Shown: positions 1-5,466 of the stretch, piece after piece
Layout of the letters: each line of letters opens with the position of its first letter
Position numbering within the stretch: the stretch's first letter is position 1
Assembly (NCBI GenBank): GCA_043757205.1
Contig: JAYVPU010000187.1
Location: 1 to 5,571 of the forward strand
DNA length: 5,571 nt
Reading direction: 5' to 3'
Source of the DNA: CANCDA01 sp043757205
GTDB taxonomy: Bacteria; Pseudomonadota; Gammaproteobacteria; Burkholderiales; Burkholderiaceae_C
Made by a program: the position numbers and the translations under genes
The notes under the pieces: model-generated
Told to the model about the DNA's origin: nothing
The model's database searches: none
The model's input: only the letters and a program-made list of their open reading frames with translations

Positions 1-2
1 AA

Positions 3-80
3 CGAAGACCGTGGTTTGATGGTTTGTGGGCCAATGCGGGAGAGCCGGTGAAGCTTACTCCTGCGGGCACAAAGCTCTAA
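3..80 (+). other. Open frame running in from the left edge, ending at TAA 78-80
   Basis: Twenty-five codons from the window edge read in the same frame as the SCO1-like remnant and end in TAA. The tail GEPVKLTPAGTKL could be the early part of the SCO protein, whose family often has a G-x-P-x-x-L stretch shortly before the copper motif, or the C-terminus of a separate upstream gene. The other two forward frames also contain stops here (TGA at 17-19 and 49-51). I cannot assign a product from so few residues. Confidence 0.3.
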
Positions 81-488
81 TGGACAATCTCGGTTTATAG
101 TAACTGCGTTTTCGTCTGCCCGATGCTGTTCGAGGCCATCAAAAACGTCGAGGCCGCGCTGCCCGCTGAATCACGCCAGCGCCTAAGCGTAGGCTTGATC
201 TCGCTGGACCCCAAGCGCGACACCCCCGCCGCACTGAAAAAAACCGCCAGCCAGCGTGGGGCTGATGAGACCCGTTGGCGCTTGTACCGAGCGGAGGAGG
301 CCGACGTGCGCAAACTCGCCGCCACGCTAGGCATTCAGTTTCGGCAACTCTCGGGGGGTGAATTCAACCATTCAACGGTGCTGATCTTGCTGGACGCCCA
401 GGGGCGTGTCATTGCGCGAACCGAAAAAATTGCCAGCATCGACCCGGTCTTTATGAAGGCAGTGCGAGTCCAAACAGGCAAAGATTGA
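81..488 (+). pseudogene. SCO1/SenC-family copper chaperone, 5'-truncated or degenerate
   Basis: The frame resembles SCO1/SenC proteins, thioredoxin-fold copper chaperones that act at the outer face of the cytoplasmic membrane in assembling the CuA site of oxidases. Visible hallmarks are the copper motif NCVFVCP (bases 102-122), the segment LISLDPKRDTPAALKK, and the conserved histidine in GGEFNHSTVLILLD followed by a typical C-terminus. So both cysteines and the copper-ligand histidine are present. The problem is the 5' end: the frame is closed by TAA at 78-80, and no ATG, GTG or TTG lies between it and the copper motif. The first ATG (123) comes just after the CP, has no ribosome site, and would yield 121 residues lacking both cysteines, plus signal anchor and first strands. 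Upstream of the TAA the same frame reads GEPVKLTPAGTKL, which might be the preceding part of the same protein broken by a nonsense change, or the end of another gene. I favour a remnant; the family call is firm, the pseudogene status less so. Confidence 0.7.
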
Positions 489-532
489 GGCCTGTGTAAG
501 GAAAAGGCCAGGACAATCAGCCTTCAGTCTTT

Positions 533-560
533 CCCCGCTCATCGCGTCAACGAAGCGGGG
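533..560. other. Inverted repeat (hairpin) between the two left-hand genes
   Basis: CCCCGCT at 533-539 pairs perfectly with AGCGGGG at 554-560 around a 14-base loop. It lies in the 100-base gap after the SCO1-like frame and 18 bases before the ribosome site of the heme-binding gene. There is no T-run on the 3' side in either direction, so it is not a classical intrinsic terminator. It may be a weak attenuating or mRNA-stabilising hairpin. A smaller 5-bp pairing, GGCCT 489-493 with AGGCC 505-509, sits directly after the SCO1 stop codon. Confidence 0.4.
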
Positions 561-578
561 TCAACATCACCACCGACC

Positions 579-583
579 GGAGG
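579..583 (+). promoter_or_regulatory. Ribosome binding site deciding a TTG start
   Basis: GGAGG is followed after five bases by TTG at 589-591. This frame gives the conserved N-terminal part of a GlcG/HbpS-like protein, so the site supports a TTG start that an ATG-based gene call would miss. Confidence 0.65.
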
Positions 584-588
584 CGCCA

Positions 589-1061
589 TTGAACACTGTC
601 GAAAACGCCCTACCCCTGGCTTCACCACTCACATCACCCCCTTATGGCTCTCCTATTTCGCTGGATCTGGCCCGCCAAGTCGCAGCCGCTGCCGAAGCGC
701 TGGCGCGGGCCAATGGATGGAAAATGTGCATCGCCTGGTGAACAGTTCAGGGCACTTGGTCGTCTTTCACAAGATGGACGACGTGCACTACCCCAGCATT
801 GCGGTGGCGCAAACCAAGGCGCTCACTGCGGTCAACTTCAAGCGCTCCACCAAGGTGTTTGAAGACGCCATCGGAGCGGGCCTGCGGCTGCTGTCCATCG
901 AAGGCTTGTGCCCGATGGAAGGCGGCATTCCGCTGCTGCAAGACGGTGCCCTCATCGGTGCCATCGGTGTCTCTGGCGTGCAGTCCGCTGAAGACAGTCA
1001 GGCGGCACAGGCGGGGGCCGATGTGATTCAACCCATCTCCGGCGCAACAATCTCCGCATAG
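589..1061 (+). pseudogene. GlcG/HbpS-family heme-binding protein, split by a -1 frameshift
   Basis: Proteins of this family (heme-degrading domain, GlcG/HbpS) are small alpha/beta proteins; some bind heme, many have no known role. The N-terminal half is read in one frame from TTG 589 (PYGSPISLDLARQ, then ARANGWKMCIA) and stops at TGA 739-741. The C-terminal half continues in another frame from 738: VNSSGHLVVFHKMDD, SIAVAQTKALTAVNFKRSTKVFED, GGIPLLQDGALIGAIGVSG. Joined, the two give about 157 residues, a normal family length, and the junction IA-(V)-VNSSGHLV matches the usual IAVVD-x-x-G-x-L-V pattern if one base is restored in GCC-TG-GTG (733-740). The 3' half alone could only start at ATG 717, which lies inside the 5' half. 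The last ~16 residues, after AGAD, depart from the family and overlap the 3' end of sbcB. There is no obvious signal peptide. The break could be a real mutation or a sequencing error. Confidence 0.8.
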
Positions 1062-2482
1062 TCCGACAACGCACCCAGAATCTCCTCGGCCCGCGCATCT
1101 GCCGTCTCGGACAAGGTATCCAGCTCAGCCAGCAGCGCATCGACATGGCGCGCCCCGCCCTCGCCCTCCAGCAAGCGCGCAACGCGGTGCGATTCCCAGC
1201 GCTCAGTATCTTCGGGCGAGAGCGTGTCAGGGAAATTGCGGGCCCGGTAGCGAAACAGCAACTCCCCCAGGCGCTCATCGTCAAAGCCGGTACGGCTGTG
1301 GGCCAGCTCGGCAGGTGACAGCGCACGCAACTGATTGAGCCGCCTGCGGTCGGCGTTGTTGATGAAGCCGCCGTAGAGGTCTTCGTCCACGTCGGGTGTA
1401 GCCTCCTGGGGGCGGCTGAAGACCTCGGGCCAGATGGCGCTCATGTCGGGCAGTGCGCGCGCTTTTTCGGCGTTGAGCATTGCGGCCTCCAGGTTCACAC
1501 CCCACTTGGCAGCCATCTCATCCGTGAGCGTTTTGAGCTTGCGCACCACCATAGGTGACTTGTTCAGGTGCACCGACTTGAGGGGCAAGCGCGTCACGCC
1601 TTCGGGTAAATCCGCCGACTTGCTGAACAGGCGCTGGCGCAGCGAGGCCTCGTCCAGCAGCGCCAGTTCGCTCGGGTCGTGGGCCAAGTCCCAGGCCAGC
1701 AGCTCGTTTTTGTTGGTGGGGTGAGTCGCCAACGGCCACATCAGGGCCAGGCAGCCGCGCTCGGCCGGAAACATACCTGAAACGTGTAAAAAAGGTTGGG
1801 CCAACTGCGCACTGGTGGGCAGGCCCAACTCGGCCGCCACGCGGTCTTTCTTGTGCAGGCCCAGGCAAAAGTCAAACAGTTTGGGCTGTTGGGTGCGAAT
1901 CAGCCGCGCCAGGGCGATGGTGGCGCGCACGTCAGACAAGGCATCGTGCGCGGCCTCGTGCAGCAGGCCATTGGCGCGCGCCAGGTCTTCGAGCTTGAAG
2001 CTGGGCTTGCCGTCGTCTTTGAGTGGCCAGGTGATGCCCTCAGGCCGCAGAGCGTAGGCCATGCGCACCACGTCGAGAATGTCCCAGCGTCCGCAGTCGT
2101 TTTGCCACTCGCGGGCGTAGGGGTCGATCAGGTTGCGCCAGAACATGAAGCGCGTGACCTCGTCGTCAAAGCGGATGGTGTTGTAGCCCACGCCGATGGT
2201 GCCGGGCTGGGCCAGCAGCGCTTCAATTTGCGCAGCAAAGGCGTGCTCTGGCACACCGTGCGCCAGGCAGTGCTGCGGCGTGATGCCGGTGATCAAGCAA
2301 GAGGTGGGGTCGGGCAGGTAGTCGTTGGCGGGCTGACAATAGATCATCACCGGCTCGCCCACCTCATTCAACTCAGCGTCGGTGCGGATACCGGCAAACT
2401 GCGCGGGTCGGTCGCGGCGCGTGTTGAGGCCGAAGGTTTCATAGTCGTGCCAAAGGAAGGTGTGGTGGGCTGGAAATGTCAT
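1028..2482 (-). CDS. sbcB: Exodeoxyribonuclease I
   Basis: A 484-residue homologue of E. coli exonuclease I (475 residues), the cytoplasmic enzyme that digests single-stranded DNA 3' to 5', is stimulated by SSB, and acts in recombination and mismatch repair. The DEDDh catalytic set is complete and in register with E. coli (offset 2): D13 and E15 in HDYETFG, D106 in GYNTIRFDDEVTR, H179 and D184 in AHDALSDVRAT. The exonuclease domain covers about residues 8-200; then comes the SH3-like part with FLHVSGMFPAERG (231-243) and SVHLNKSP (303-310), and the helical C-terminal domain with LYGGFINNADR (369-379) and LLFRYRARNFPDTL (408-421). I chose ATG 2480-2482 because homology begins a few residues later; the frame is open for 21 further codons upstream, but those residues look non-family and reach into the promoter region. 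No Shine-Dalgarno is visible before this start. It is divergent from earP, and its 3' end overlaps the heme-binding gene by 34 bases. Confidence 0.95.
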   Translation of the reverse strand: MTFPAHHTFLWHDYETFGLNTRRDRPAQFAGIRTDAELNEVGEPVMIYCQPANDYLPDPTSCLITGITPQHCLAHGVPEHAFAAQIEALLAQPGTIGVGYNTIRFDDEVTRFMFWRNLIDPYAREWQNDCGRWDILDVVRMAYALRPEGITWPLKDDGKPSFKLEDLARANGLLHEAAHDALSDVRATIALARLIRTQQPKLFDFCLGLHKKDRVAAELGLPTSAQLAQPFLHVSGMFPAERGCLALMWPLATHPTNKNELLAWDLAHDPSELALLDEASLRQRLFSKSADLPEGVTRLPLKSVHLNKSPMVVRKLKTLTDEMAAKWGVNLEAAMLNAEKARALPDMSAIWPEVFSRPQEATPDVDEDLYGGFINNADRRRLNQLRALSPAELAHSRTGFDDERLGELLFRYRARNFPDTLSPEDTERWESHRVARLLEGEGGARHVDALLAELDTLSETADARAEEILGALSDYAEIVAPEMG

Positions 2483-2488
2483 GGCCGC

Positions 2489-2548
2489 ATTGTGCCGGAC
2501 AAGGCGCGCGCTGCGGACTGTCCCGCAAAGCCTCATGAGAGGCACAAT
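2489..2548. promoter_or_regulatory. Divergent sbcB/earP promoter region with mirrored GGCACAAT boxes
   Basis: The 73-base gap between the two start codons contains a perfect 8-base inverted repeat: ATTGTGCC at 2489-2496 and GGCACAAT at 2541-2548. Read in the direction of each gene, GGCACAAT ends 6 bases before the sbcB ATG and 7 bases before the earP ATG. CACAAT resembles a -10 hexamer, which would place transcription starts at or very near the start codons, giving leaderless or almost leaderless mRNAs. Clear -35 hexamers at the expected distance are not visible on either side. The alternative is a shared operator or a chance pairing. Confidence 0.45.
2537..2542 (+). promoter_or_regulatory. 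Possible ribosome binding site of earP
   Basis: GAGAGG lies 13 bases before ATG 2556, longer than the usual spacing, and overlaps the GGCACAAT box. It cannot serve the alternative in-frame ATG at 2535, which lies in front of it. If transcription starts at the proposed position near the start codon, this site would not be in the mRNA, so the two readings compete. Confidence 0.35.
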
Positions 2549-2555
2549 TCACACC

Positions 2556-3686
2556 ATGACCGCGACCCGCCCCTCTCCCAGCGTCATCCAGCCTGCTCTG
2601 CTCTGGGACATCTTCTGCCAAGTCATCGACAACCATGGCGACCTGGGCGTGTGCTGGCGCTTGAGCTGTCAACTAGCCGCACGGGGCCAGCGCGTACGCT
2701 TGTGGGTGGACGACGCCCGCGCCCTGCGCTGGATGGCCCCTAGCGGCTGCCCCGGTGTTGAGCTCAAAGCCTGGACGCCCGAGCTGAACGTGCAGGGGCT
2801 GGCACCGGGCGATGTATGGGTAGAAGCCTTTGGCTGCGAGATTGCTCCTGAATTTATAGCTACTTACGCTCGTGAAATAAGGGGTACAGGCCAAAAACAC
2901 ACCTGGATCAACCTTGAGTACCTGTCTGCGCAAGACTATGTGGAACGGAATCACGGCCTAGCCTCCCCCGTCATGAGCGGCCCTGGTGCGGGTTTGAGTA
3001 AACATTTTTTCTATCCAGGCTTCACGCCGCACACAGGTGGGCTGCTGCGCGAGGGCGACTTGATCGACCGGCAAGCCCGCTTCAACCGTGATGCCTGGCT
3101 AAGCACACACGGCCTAAAACGACGAACCGGTGAGCGACTGGTCTCGCTGTTTTGCTATGAACCCAGCGCCCTGCCGCTCTTGCTGGCGCAACTCGCCAGC
3201 GACGCCACGCCCACCCGCCTGCTGGTCACGGCGGGCCGCGCCACCATCGCCGTGCGAACTGAAATTGAGCATAAAAATAGGTTGAAGCCCTTATGGAATG
3301 AGCACGAGCAGCTATCAATTTCATATCTACCTTACCTCAGCCAAGATGATTTTGATCACTTGCTATGGACCTGTGATTTGAATTTTGTCCGCGGCGAGGA
3401 CTCGCTGGTTCGCGCACTCTGGGCGGGCAAGCCCTTCATCTGGCACATCTACCCGCAACACGACGACGCCCACCACGACAAACTCAATGCGTTTTTGGAC
3501 GTGCTGCAAGCACCCGCAACACTGCGGCAGTATCACCAGCGCTGGAACGGCGTTAACGATGTGCCATTGAGCGCCTTGTCGCTGCCCGTGTGGGGCGAAA
3601 CCTGCCGACTAGCCCGCCAGCACTTGCTACAGCAGGATGACCTGGTGAGCCAGTTGCAGGGATTTGTTCACTCACGCAGGCGCTGA
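2556..3686 (+). CDS. earP: EF-P arginine rhamnosyltransferase EarP
   Basis: EarP is a cytoplasmic inverting GT-B glycosyltransferase that moves rhamnose from TDP-beta-L-rhamnose to Arg32 of elongation factor P, activating EF-P for rescue of ribosomes stalled at polyproline. The 376-residue protein shows the N-terminal signature LLWDIFCQVIDNHGDLGVCWRL (residues 15-36 in part), whose D25 and D29 correspond by spacing to the functional aspartates D13/D17 known from Pseudomonas putida EarP. Also visible are WINLEYLSAQDYVE (117-130), YPGF with GGLLRE (153-166), SLFCYEPS (197-204), and RGEDSLVRALWAGKPF (279-294), holding the conserved E281-D282-S283, then WHIYPQ. Start ATG 2556 gives the normal family length; ATG 2535 would add seven residues. 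The substrate gene efp is next downstream on the same strand, 136 bases away. Oddly, two stretches (2849-2898 and 3271-3323) are AT-richer and look like inverted copies of one repeat. Confidence 0.95.
   Translation: MTATRPSPSVIQPALLWDIFCQVIDNHGDLGVCWRLSCQLAARGQRVRLWVDDARALRWMAPSGCPGVELKAWTPELNVQGLAPGDVWVEAFGCEIAPEFIATYAREIRGTGQKHTWINLEYLSAQDYVERNHGLASPVMSGPGAGLSKHFFYPGFTPHTGGLLREGDLIDRQARFNRDAWLSTHGLKRRTGERLVSLFCYEPSALPLLLAQLASDATPTRLLVTAGRATIAVRTEIEHKNRLKPLWNEHEQLSISYLPYLSQDDFDHLLWTCDLNFVRGEDSLVRALWAGKPFIWHIYPQHDDAHHDKLNAFLDVLQAPATLRQYHQRWNGVNDVPLSALSLPVWGETCRLARQHLLQQDDLVSQLQGFVHSRRR
2849..2898 (+). repeat. Short dispersed repeat, copy A, inside earP
   Basis: The stretch starts TGAATTTATAGCTACT, continues through GCTCGT and ATAAGGGGTACAGGCC and ends in CAAAAAC. 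It resembles a short element I recall as scattered in Comamonadaceae genomes, with a core like ATAGCTGCTnGCGCTT...ATAAG followed by AGGCC and an A/T run. It is translated in frame as EarP residues about 99-114 (EFIATYAREIRGTGQK), just before the conserved WINLEYLS. The match to copy B is visible in the sequence; the family identity is from memory. Confidence 0.5.
3271..3323 (-). repeat. Short dispersed repeat, copy B (inverted), inside earP
   Basis: Read on the - strand this is TGAAATTGATAGCTGCT, then GCTCATTCCATAAGGGCTTCAACC, then TATTTTTAT in pieces. It aligns with copy A at TGAA-TT, ATAGCT-CT, GCTC and ATAAGGG-T, so the two form an imperfect inverted pair about 370 bases apart. On the coding strand it gives about residues 239-256 of EarP, immediately before the conserved LPYLSQDDFDHLLW. 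It is less GC-rich than the flanking coding DNA. Confidence 0.5.
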
Positions 3687-3822
3687 CCTACGCACCGGGC
3701 CAAAAAGCATTAAAATTCAAGGCTTTGCGGGAATCAAGCGGATTTTTTGTCCACCCTGCATCGACCCGCCGCAGAGTGCGCGCCTGAGCGCGTTGACCGG
3801 CCCCCTGACTGGAAACATCCTT
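3687..3822 (+). promoter_or_regulatory. efp leader region with weak promoter candidate
   Basis: The 136 bases between the earP stop and the efp start are long enough for an efp promoter. The best -10 candidate is TAAAAT at 3711-3716, in an AT-rich patch; no good -35 hexamer is seen 16-18 bases before it. A 5-bp hairpin CGCGC-CTGA-GCGCG (3779-3792) lies in the predicted leader. A T-run at 3743-3748 is not preceded by a strong stem, so I do not call a terminator after earP. Readthrough from earP remains possible. Confidence 0.3.
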
Positions 3823-4377
3823 ATGAAAATCGCTCAAGAAATCCGCGCCGGCAACGTCATCATGCACGGCAAAGACCCGATGGTCGTCCTCAAGACCGAA
3901 TACAGCCGCGGTGGCCGCAACTCCGCCACCGTGCGCATGAAGCTCAAAAGCCTGATTGCCAACTTCGGCACCGAAGTCGTCTTCAAGGCCGACGACAAGA
4001 TTGACCAAGTCATTCTGGACAAAAAAGACTGCACCTACTCCTACTTTGCTGACCCGATGTACGTCTGCATGGACGAAGAGTTCAACCAGTACGAAGTCGA
4101 GTCCGAAAACATGGGCGACGCTCTGAGCTACCTGGAAGACGGCATGGAAGTCGAAGTGGTGTTCTACGACGGCAAGGCCATCTCGGTTGAGCTGCCCACC
4201 AGCGTGGTGCGCGAAATCACCTGGACCGAGCCGGCCGTCAAAGGCGACACCTCAGGCAAGGTGCTCAAGCCCGCCAAAATCGCCACCGGTTTCGAAATCG
4301 GTGTGCCGATTTTTGTGGCTCAAGGCGACAAGGTGGAAATCGACACCCGCACGGGCGAGTACCGCAAGCGCGTCTAA
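3823..4377 (+). CDS. efp: Elongation factor P
   Basis: EF-P binds between the P and E sites of the ribosome and speeds peptide-bond formation at consecutive prolines. The 184 residues match the usual length and three-domain layout: domain I (1-64) with the modification loop, the middle OB domain with YSYFADPMYVCMDEEFNQYEVE, and the C-terminal OB domain with EPAVKGDTSGKVLKPAKIATG and the terminal DTRTGEYRKRV. The loop reads YSRGGRNSA, placing arginine exactly at residue 32, the site modified by EarP, instead of the lysine modified by EpmA in E. coli. Arg29 lies next to it in the loop. ATG 3823 was chosen because MKIAQEIRAGNV is the family N-terminus; the frame is open upstream to 3664, but that extension is non-family. 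A GGAAA at 3811-3815, seven bases before the ATG, can serve as ribosome site. Expression ends at the strong hairpin just downstream. Confidence 0.97.
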   Translation: MKIAQEIRAGNVIMHGKDPMVVLKTEYSRGGRNSATVRMKLKSLIANFGTEVVFKADDKIDQVILDKKDCTYSYFADPMYVCMDEEFNQYEVESENMGDALSYLEDGMEVEVVFYDGKAISVELPTSVVREITWTEPAVKGDTSGKVLKPAKIATGFEIGVPIFVAQGDKVEIDTRTGEYRKRV

Positions 4378-4390
4378 AACCCGTTCACCC

Positions 4391-4421
4391 AAAAAAAAGA
4401 CGCCCAAGGGCGTCTTTTTTT
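4391..4421. terminator. Bidirectional intrinsic terminator between efp and the FAH-family gene
   Basis: GACGCC (4399-4404) pairs with GGCGTC (4409-4414) around a CAAG loop, with eight A's before and seven T's after. Because both sides carry the A/T runs, it can end transcription of efp on the + strand and of the convergent FAH-family gene on the - strand. It begins 13 bases after the efp stop and ends 19 bases from the other gene's stop. Confidence 0.9.
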
Positions 4422-4440
4422 ATGCCCCACGGGGGCGTTC

Positions 4441-5466
4441 TCACACCAATGTAAAAGCCAAATCACCCAGTTTCTCAATCCGCGTCACCAACTTGTCACC
4501 GGGCTGGAGCCACACCTGCTTGTCTTTCGGGTAACCCGAAATCACGCCTTCGGGCGTGCCGGTGAAGATGATGTCGCCCGCTTCCAGCGTGAACAGCTTG
4601 GAGGCATAGCTCACGATTTGCGCGCAGTTGAACACCATGTCGTTGGTGTTGGAGGACTGACGCACCTCGCCGTTCACCAGGGTCTCAATCTTCAGATTGT
4701 CGGCATTGCCTGCCACGTCAGCGCACACGATGTAGGGGCCCACGGGGCCAAAGCCGTCGCTGTTTTTACCGATCATCCATTGCGAGCTGCGGCTTTGCAG
4801 GTCACGCGCGGTGAAGTCATTGCCCGTGGCGTAACCGAACACATAAGACAGCGCCTCGGCCTCGCTCACGTTGCTGGCGCGGCGCCCCATCACGATGACC
4901 AGTTCAGCCTCGTAGTCAAACTTTTCTGCGGGCACGGCAGACACGCGCACCGTGCCGCGGTGGGCGTTGAGCGTGCTGTTGAATTTGTTGAACAGGATGG
5001 GAAGTTTGGGGATCGGGTTGTTGGTCTCGCGCGCATGGCGGGCGTAGTTCAGGCCGACGCAAACGATTTTCTCGGGGTTGGTCACACCGGGGCCGTATTC
5101 GATTTTGGCTTCGTCCATGAACACGTCTTTGCTGCCTTGCGCGAGGACTTTGCTGACCAGTGCCCCCAGGCCTTGATCGCCGTTTTGGATCACGTCGTCG
5201 GTGCTCACGGGCGCACGGGTTTTGAACTGGCGCGCTGCCTTGGCCACGTCCAGCACGCCGCGCTCGGTCAGCACGCCCAACTCAAAGTGATCGCCACGGC
5301 GAAAGTTCAGCAGCTTCAGGCCCTTGGCCATGGTGGGCGCTGCAACGCGTGCACCCTTACCTGCGGATTTAGCGTCTGCGGATTGCACTGTCGCCACCGC
5401 GCCAGCCGCCACGGCGGTGGTGGATGCGATGGATGTCTTCAAAAAACCTCTGCGGTTGGCGTTCAT
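4441..5466 (-). CDS. Fumarylacetoacetate hydrolase (FAH) family protein with Tat signal
   Basis: A 341-residue FAH-family protein. The family includes hydrolases, decarboxylases and isomerases acting on 2-oxo or 1,3-diketo acids with a Mg2+ or Mn2+ ion; the substrate cannot be told from the sequence. The catalytic domain starts at about residue 131 with PEKIVCVGLNYARHARE, followed by the metal-binding pair E186/E188 in DYEAELVIVMG, D217 in GNDFTARDLQ, K234 in GKNSDGFGPVGP, and GDIIFTGTPEGV (297-308). All expected ligands are present, so it is probably active. The N-terminus MNANRRGFLKTSIAS, with a hydrophobic alanine-rich stretch to about residue 30 and an ADA likely cleavage site, is a twin-arginine export signal, implying a periplasmic protein. 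I chose ATG 5464-5466 because it gives a compact signal; an in-frame TTG at 5487 would add seven residues. No strong ribosome site is seen for either. Residues 50-128 form the usual variable N-terminal part. Confidence 0.88.
   Translation of the reverse strand: MNANRRGFLKTSIASTTAVAAGAVATVQSADAKSAGKGARVAAPTMAKGLKLLNFRRGDHFELGVLTERGVLDVAKAARQFKTRAPVSTDDVIQNGDQGLGALVSKVLAQGSKDVFMDEAKIEYGPGVTNPEKIVCVGLNYARHARETNNPIPKLPILFNKFNSTLNAHRGTVRVSAVPAEKFDYEAELVIVMGRRASNVSEAEALSYVFGYATGNDFTARDLQSRSSQWMIGKNSDGFGPVGPYIVCADVAGNADNLKIETLVNGEVRQSSNTNDMVFNCAQIVSYASKLFTLEAGDIIFTGTPEGVISGYPKDKQVWLQPGDKLVTRIEKLGDLAFTLV

Noticed and set aside
90..115. TTTATAGTAACTGCG resembling the start of repeat copy A
   Set aside because: These bases encode the conserved VYSNCVFVC copper motif of the SCO1 family, so the likeness is best explained by chance.
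533..560. Hairpin as an intrinsic terminator
   Set aside because: There is no T-run after the stem on either strand and the loop is 14 bases.
644..862. 72-codon + strand frame overlapping the heme-binding gene
   Set aside because: It is out of frame with both conserved halves of the GlcG/HbpS-like protein and shows no family pattern.
2460..2555. Upstream extension of the earP frame
   Set aside because: The extra residues would overlap the sbcB start and promoter region and do not resemble the EarP N-terminus.
1796..2743. Long + strand open frame of 315 codons opposite sbcB
   Set aside because: It lies antisense to strongly conserved sbcB codons and runs into earP in another frame; its translation is low in complexity and matches no family I know.
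3793..3821. TTGACC as a -35 element for efp
   Set aside because: No -10-like hexamer follows at suitable spacing, and transcription would begin inside efp.
4187..4534. 115-codon + strand frame across the efp end and terminator
   Set aside because: It overlaps efp in another frame and reads through the terminator hairpin into the antisense of the FAH-family gene.
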